DNA of 64,000 nucleotides from NCBI GenBank assembly GCA_039105265.1, contig JAPFFF010000047.1:186001-250000 (forward strand), in the 5' to 3' direction. This DNA is from Tritrichomonas musculus. Taxonomy: Eukaryota > Parabasalia > Tritrichomonadida > Tritrichomonadidae. This document shows, piece by piece, positions 60,328 to 64,000 of this stretch; the first letter of the stretch is position 1; each line of letters opens with the position of its first letter. A program made the translations under genes and the position numbers. The notes below the pieces were generated by a model, which ran no database searches, was not told the DNA's origin, and saw only the letters and a program-made list of their open reading frames with translations.

Positions 60328-60600
60328 ATATTTAAGTTTTTAGTTTTAAGTAAATTTAATTTTGGTTTTAAACATTGAATAGTTTTAAGTAAATTTAATT
60401 TTTTAATTTTTATCCACTTTATTTAATCGCATCGTGTTCTTACACTTTTTTCAGAATTACCAATGAATATCTCAAAATAAAACTGGAGATGCAATCTCCA
60501 AAAATAGTCAATTCGGATTAACTCAAATATATTTAATATTTTCTGAATTTCTTTCAAAAAGTGAAAATCCTTCAGAAAAAATAATAAAAAAAATTCTTTT
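60328..60600. other. Intergenic, AT-rich with short direct repeats
   Basis: AGTTTTAAGTAAATTTAATTT occurs twice at about 60340-60400. About 60553-60600 resembles one arm of the palindromic element at 2291-2608. Confidence 0.45.
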
Positions 60601-60603
60601 TAC

Positions 60604-60960
60604 GTTCCATTATTTTTGGTTGGACATTCTATCAGTGGTACGATATATAAAGGAGATTCATCATTAGCTGGAATACAAAGCATCACATTTGAATCTCCAA
60701 ATCCGGAAAAAATCAAATGAAAAAGTCAAAACTAACATCAATGAAAAATGGGAAGCAGAAAGTCAAAACACAAACATTTATTCGTCAGGTAATATGTTTA
60801 AGCGATATACTTTCCCAAATGTTTATAAGACAGCATGACTGACATCAATCGCAGGTTCTACGACAAAAAAAATAAATAAAGCATTCAAATTAAGTTTAGA
60901 TTGCTGACCTTTACAAAAGCCAAAGAAGATTTGGAAGTGAATAATCCAAATTCATTTGAA
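60604..60960 (+). pseudogene. Lipase-like (alpha/beta-hydrolase) remnant
   Basis: 60604-60720 reads VPLFLVGHSISGTIYKGDSS then GIQSITFESPN and ends in a stop. GHSISG is a GxSxG nucleophile elbow as in class 3 lipases. Protein-like sequence continues in another frame (KWEAESQNTNIYSSG...FPNVYKTA) to about 60838. There is no start, so the gene is broken and incomplete. Confidence 0.5.
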
Positions 60961-60963
60961 ATA

Positions 60964-61091
60964 ATAAGACTGTTTTAATAAAAAAATTTTTTAGCGATAA
61001 TGATCACTTTTTCACTTAAACAATTGAAGCATTAAATCTTAAAAATAAACAGATAAAACAGAATTTATAAGACTGTTTTAATAAAAAAATT
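60964..61091 (+). repeat. 25-bp direct repeat pair
   Basis: ATAAGACTGTTTTAATAAAA (continuing AAATT) is present at 60964-60988 and again at 61067-61091, about 100 bases apart. Non-coding. Confidence 0.7.
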
Positions 61092-61292
61092 CTAAGAATT
61101 TCTATAATAGGCAAACCAAATCAACTTTATTTTTTTTTTCTTTATTTCATATCTAAACCTTGTCATCATATTTCAATATCATCCATTTTATTTATTTATA
61201 TTTTAATTCAAATTAAATGGGCAGGAAAAATTTAAATTATAAATAGAAATACATTTGAAAAAAAAAAAAAAAAAAAAAAAGATTTTTTAAAT

Positions 61293-62732
61293 TTAACCAG
61301 TTACTCGTTTTCTCTTTGTTCGAATGACAACTACGACAACAATAATCACTACGATTATTACAAAAGCAGCACAACCAACAGCAATTCCAATAATTGCAGT
61401 TTTACTTAATTTTCCTTTTCCATCATTTTTTGGTTTTTCATCTCTATTTTCATTTGATGATTCTTCTTTTTCACCTCCAGCATCAGCAATTACATCGCCA
61501 AAAGAATAAATTGGATTTGTTGTAACTTGAGCATAATTATCAATATCTGTTGTATCAACATCGCATATATCTGGATCAGCATTTATAACAATTTTCGGTT
61601 TTTTAGAATCATCCCAATAACTTCCGGTTTTTTTAATAATTACTTTTGATTTTTCAACTTTTATTGACTTTTTATTTTGCAATAATTTGGCAGATGAATC
61701 CATAACTAAGTCATAATTAATCAAGCCAACTGGTCCCATATATAATTCATACGGATATATAGTTATATTAAAATTATCATGCACAACACTATTTGATTCA
61801 GCATTCAATGTAATCTCACCAGGAAAAGAAATCAGTCCTGATGTTTTTTTAAAGATATCATATGGAACAGTTGCAATATACTTATCTTCATAAATTGCTT
61901 CCAATTTTTTCTCCTTAAAGTTAATTGTTGTTTTATCATCCATTGTCCAAAGTTGAAAATTCTCTGTATTAACTAATGAATAATCTTTTATTTGATGATC
62001 AACAAAGCTTTCATGTGCATATATATATGAAATTATATACTTTGTTTGTATTTTATATTGCGTTGGTAAATATCTTGCTGCATACAAACATAATGTGTGA
62101 ATGTTTAAATCACTTTCAATAATTTCAAAATCAGTTGCTGTCAGGAGAAGATATGAAACTTTATCTTTAATATTGCCAACAAGTCGAATAACAGGTAAAG
62201 TTTCAATTACTTCTTCATCATCATTCTCATTTTTAATTGTTTTATAATCAATATCTTTTGTGATGCTTCTAATGAAATTGTTGATATTTTTATTAGAACC
62301 ATCGAAGTTCGACTTTCCAATCTTTTTCGTTATTGATAATAGTTTTGTTTCCGTTATATCTGATGGCATATATATAACAGCCATTTGTGACGGTAAATAA
62401 TTGAAATCAATTTTAATATCACTCGAAAATGAATTAATTATCAGTAATAATTCACTAGATTTATCTATTTGTGCTAAAACTGAATTAATATTGTCTGCTT
62501 TTTCTGATGAAATGCATTTAAATCCTTTGTATGCATCAGCAACTGCATTACATCTCTCAGGACCTCCGAATTCTTCTGGATTTTTATCGCAATTATCTTT
62601 TATTGTTGAATATTGAAGGTCTTCACAAAGATCTTCATTTCCTTTTTCTACAATTTCAATAGCAGCAAATGCTGGAATTTTAAATTGTTGAGAATTTGTG
62701 TTAGAAAGCAAGATAATAAGTAAACTAATCAT
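61293..62732 (-). CDS. Type I membrane protein of unknown function, 479 aa
   Basis: The ATG at 62732 starts a signal peptide (MISLLIILLSNTNSQQF). The extracellular part has early cysteines (EDLCEDLQYS, DNCDKNPEEFGGPERCNAVAD, KGFKCISSE) and beta-rich sequence with no domain I recognise. Then come a Lys/Glu/Asn-rich stalk, one transmembrane helix (IIGIAVGCAAFVIIVVIIVV) and a short basic tail RTKRKRVTG. The design is that of trichomonad single-pass surface or endomembrane glycoproteins. An initiator-like TCATTTTATTA lies about 22-32 bases above the ATG. Function unknown; topology is confident. Confidence 0.8.
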   Translation of the reverse strand: MISLLIILLSNTNSQQFKIPAFAAIEIVEKGNEDLCEDLQYSTIKDNCDKNPEEFGGPERCNAVADAYKGFKCISSEKADNINSVLAQIDKSSELLLIINSFSSDIKIDFNYLPSQMAVIYMPSDITETKLLSITKKIGKSNFDGSNKNINNFIRSITKDIDYKTIKNENDDEEVIETLPVIRLVGNIKDKVSYLLLTATDFEIIESDLNIHTLCLYAARYLPTQYKIQTKYIISYIYAHESFVDHQIKDYSLVNTENFQLWTMDDKTTINFKEKKLEAIYEDKYIATVPYDIFKKTSGLISFPGEITLNAESNSVVHDNFNITIYPYELYMGPVGLINYDLVMDSSAKLLQNKKSIKVEKSKVIIKKTGSYWDDSKKPKIVINADPDICDVDTTDIDNYAQVTTNPIYSFGDVIADAGGEKEESSNENRDEKPKNDGKGKLSKTAIIGIAVGCAAFVIIVVIIVVVVVIRTKRKRVTG

Positions 62733-62753
62733 CAAAAATAGAAGTAAAAAACG

Positions 62754-62764
62754 TAATAAAATGA
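62754..62764 (-). promoter_or_regulatory. Initiator-like element
   Basis: Minus strand TCATTTTATTA matches TCA(+1)Y(T/A), upstream of the membrane-protein ATG. Confidence 0.4.
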
Positions 62765-63411
62765 ACGTTGTAAATTTTTGTGAGTTATAATTCGTTGAAT
62801 ATTTTTTTTCCAGATTTTTTAAATAAATGGGCAGAATTATTAATTTTAGGATGCTATCTCTAGATAGAAAAAAAATACATTAAAAGTTATTCAAAAAGTG
62901 ATAAATTTATCGTTCAGAGAAGTATTCATATAAAGATTTACTCTATAAATATCAATATTAATTATTTTATTATGGTTTACAAAATGTATTTAAAATAAAT
63001 TATTATTTTAAAAATATCATTATTCCTCAATTTTGAAGATATCTTCATCATAAATATTTTTTTCTCTTCAATTCAATTCTTAAAATTCATTTATATGTGT
63101 ATATTAAGTTTATTATCTATTATAATAATGAATATATATTTATTTCATATGAATTAATATTAAAAATATTTTTTTTTAATAAGATATAATATTTACAAGA
63201 AAATAAAAATGATTTGTTCAATATCCACTTTTATATTAACACATTGAATAAATTGTATATTAAATACAAAAAAAAAAAAAAAAAAACATTTTAGATGATG
63301 TATTGAAAAAATAAAATAAAAGAGAAAATATTAAAAATCGAATCAAATTTTGATTCATAATCTAAAAAATTTTACAATTAAATGGTCAATTAGATTTACT
63401 TTTGGTCTAGG
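62765..63411. other. Intergenic, AT-rich
   Basis: Contains an 18-base A run at about 63269-63287; no gene seen. Confidence 0.5.
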
Positions 63412-63600
63412 CTTGTTATTCTGATATCAATTATCAGGTTTGGCACTTTTTTTAATTCAGATAATCGATAATAAAATGCTATCGATTGGAACTTTTAATT
63501 GATGAATTCGATTATCAAGTATGAAATGTGATGCAAAAAAAATATGCTTTTGATATCGAATCTTGATTAATCGAAATTAATACCTGAAAAAAACATTAAA
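63412..63600. mobile_element. hAT-like MITE, copy C (diverged, left part)
   Basis: Begins TAGGCTTGTTATTCTGATATC and keeps the internal ATTATCAAGTATGAAATGTGAT block of copies A and B. The right end (AATAACAAG) is not found before the window ends, so it is truncated or too diverged. No target duplication can be shown. Confidence 0.65.
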
Positions 63601-63684
63601 AATAGTATTTTAATGGCATAAAATAAATATATTCTAAATTATTATGTAAAAGAATCAGCTTTTATTAAATTTTACTAGAACACC

Positions 63685-63711
63685 ACTTTTTGAGCGAAGC
63701 TCAAAAAGTGT
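63685..63711. repeat. Perfect 12-bp-stem hairpin with GCGAAGC core
   Basis: CACTTTTTGAGC-GAA-GCTCAAAAAGTG. Same core and arm sequence as the longer hairpin at 3041-3096. A separate perfect 18-bp palindrome, AAACTCTTCGAAGAGTTT, lies at 63788-63805. Confidence 0.85.
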
Positions 63712-63799
63712 CTTTTACCTTAAAAATTGATTTTTTCTATTTTCCAAATCAAAAACATTTTTTTAATAAAGAAAATTCTTTTCATCTAAACTCTTCGAA

Positions 63800-64000
63800 G
63801 AGTTTATCCTCATTTATTTTTGCCAAACTTTGTCTAATCTCCTCTTTCTCATTCAATATCATTTATTCTCTTGTTCTAATTTTTTCATTTAATCTTAATT
63901 ATTCTCATCTATCTCTTCCAATCTTATTATTCTCATTAAATCTTATCTATTCCCTTCAGTCTCATTTATTCCATCGCATCTCCTGTATTATCATCTTTTT
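63800..64000. repeat. Degenerate pyrimidine-rich tandem repeat
   Basis: Irregular units of about 18-27 bases built on TTATTCTCATTTAATCTT run to the window edge. On the minus strand they read as GAATAAATGAGA-type purine repeats that could once have coded a Glu/Met/Arg-rich coiled coil entering from beyond 64000. The frame is broken. Confidence 0.5.

Noticed and set aside
1-64000. CRISPR array, rRNA gene, bacterial-type operon
   Set aside because: No regularly spaced repeats, no rRNA core sequence, and gene structure and families are eukaryotic.

Overview
The window looks like nuclear DNA of a parabasalid protist, most likely Tritrichomonas or a close relative. The evidence is the very AT-rich, gene-sparse background and a set of families expanded in these cells: BspA-like LRR_5 proteins, DUF3447-type ankyrin proteins, BTB-like proteins ending in F5/8C domains, and many kinases. 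The genes are single exons without obvious introns. Several starts lie 10-30 bases below a TCA(T/C)(T/A) element matching the trichomonad initiator. The species name is inference.

Layout: 1-6.2 kb is a graveyard of gene remnants and palindromic or TIR elements, including a hAT-like MITE with an 8-bp target duplication. 6.2-21.6 kb holds an E2F/DP-like factor, an F5/8C gene with two in-frame stops, tRNA-His, an ankyrin protein, a BTB-like/coiled-coil/F5/8C protein, a split ankyrin-LRR gene, a Tubby-like protein, a bZIP factor and a methyltransferase. 21.6-25.2 kb and 28-30.8 kb are gene deserts with two TIR elements, a 151-bp direct repeat, another TIR element and tRNA-Gln; a DPE2-type 4-alpha-glucanotransferase lies between them. 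30.8-48 kb is a housekeeping block: AN1-like zinc-finger protein, PLAC8 protein, Mei2-like and PABP-like RRM proteins, SLC66A2-like, CLN3-like and ENT-like membrane proteins, folylpolyglutamate synthase, a PH-AGC kinase, tRNA-Pro and tRNA-Lys. 48-60.4 kb holds the second hAT-like MITE, a 2055-residue LRR/kinase-like/Sel1 protein and a split ankyrin-LRR-Ras-like GTPase gene. 61.3-62.7 kb encodes a type I membrane protein. The end of the window carries a third MITE copy and hairpins.

The most notable content is the pair of neighbouring plus-strand genes at 50.1-60.3 kb. Each couples BspA-type LRRs to an intracellular signalling module, a degenerate kinase with Sel1 repeats in one and a Ras/Rab-like GTPase in the other. 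This resembles LRR-kinase and ROCO-like receptor designs. The GTPase gene and its relative at 15.1-17.1 kb are interrupted at exactly the same point of an ankyrin repeat by an AT-rich gap with no GT donor, which suggests either an unusual intron or an unusual expression mode. No virus-like element could be identified with confidence.
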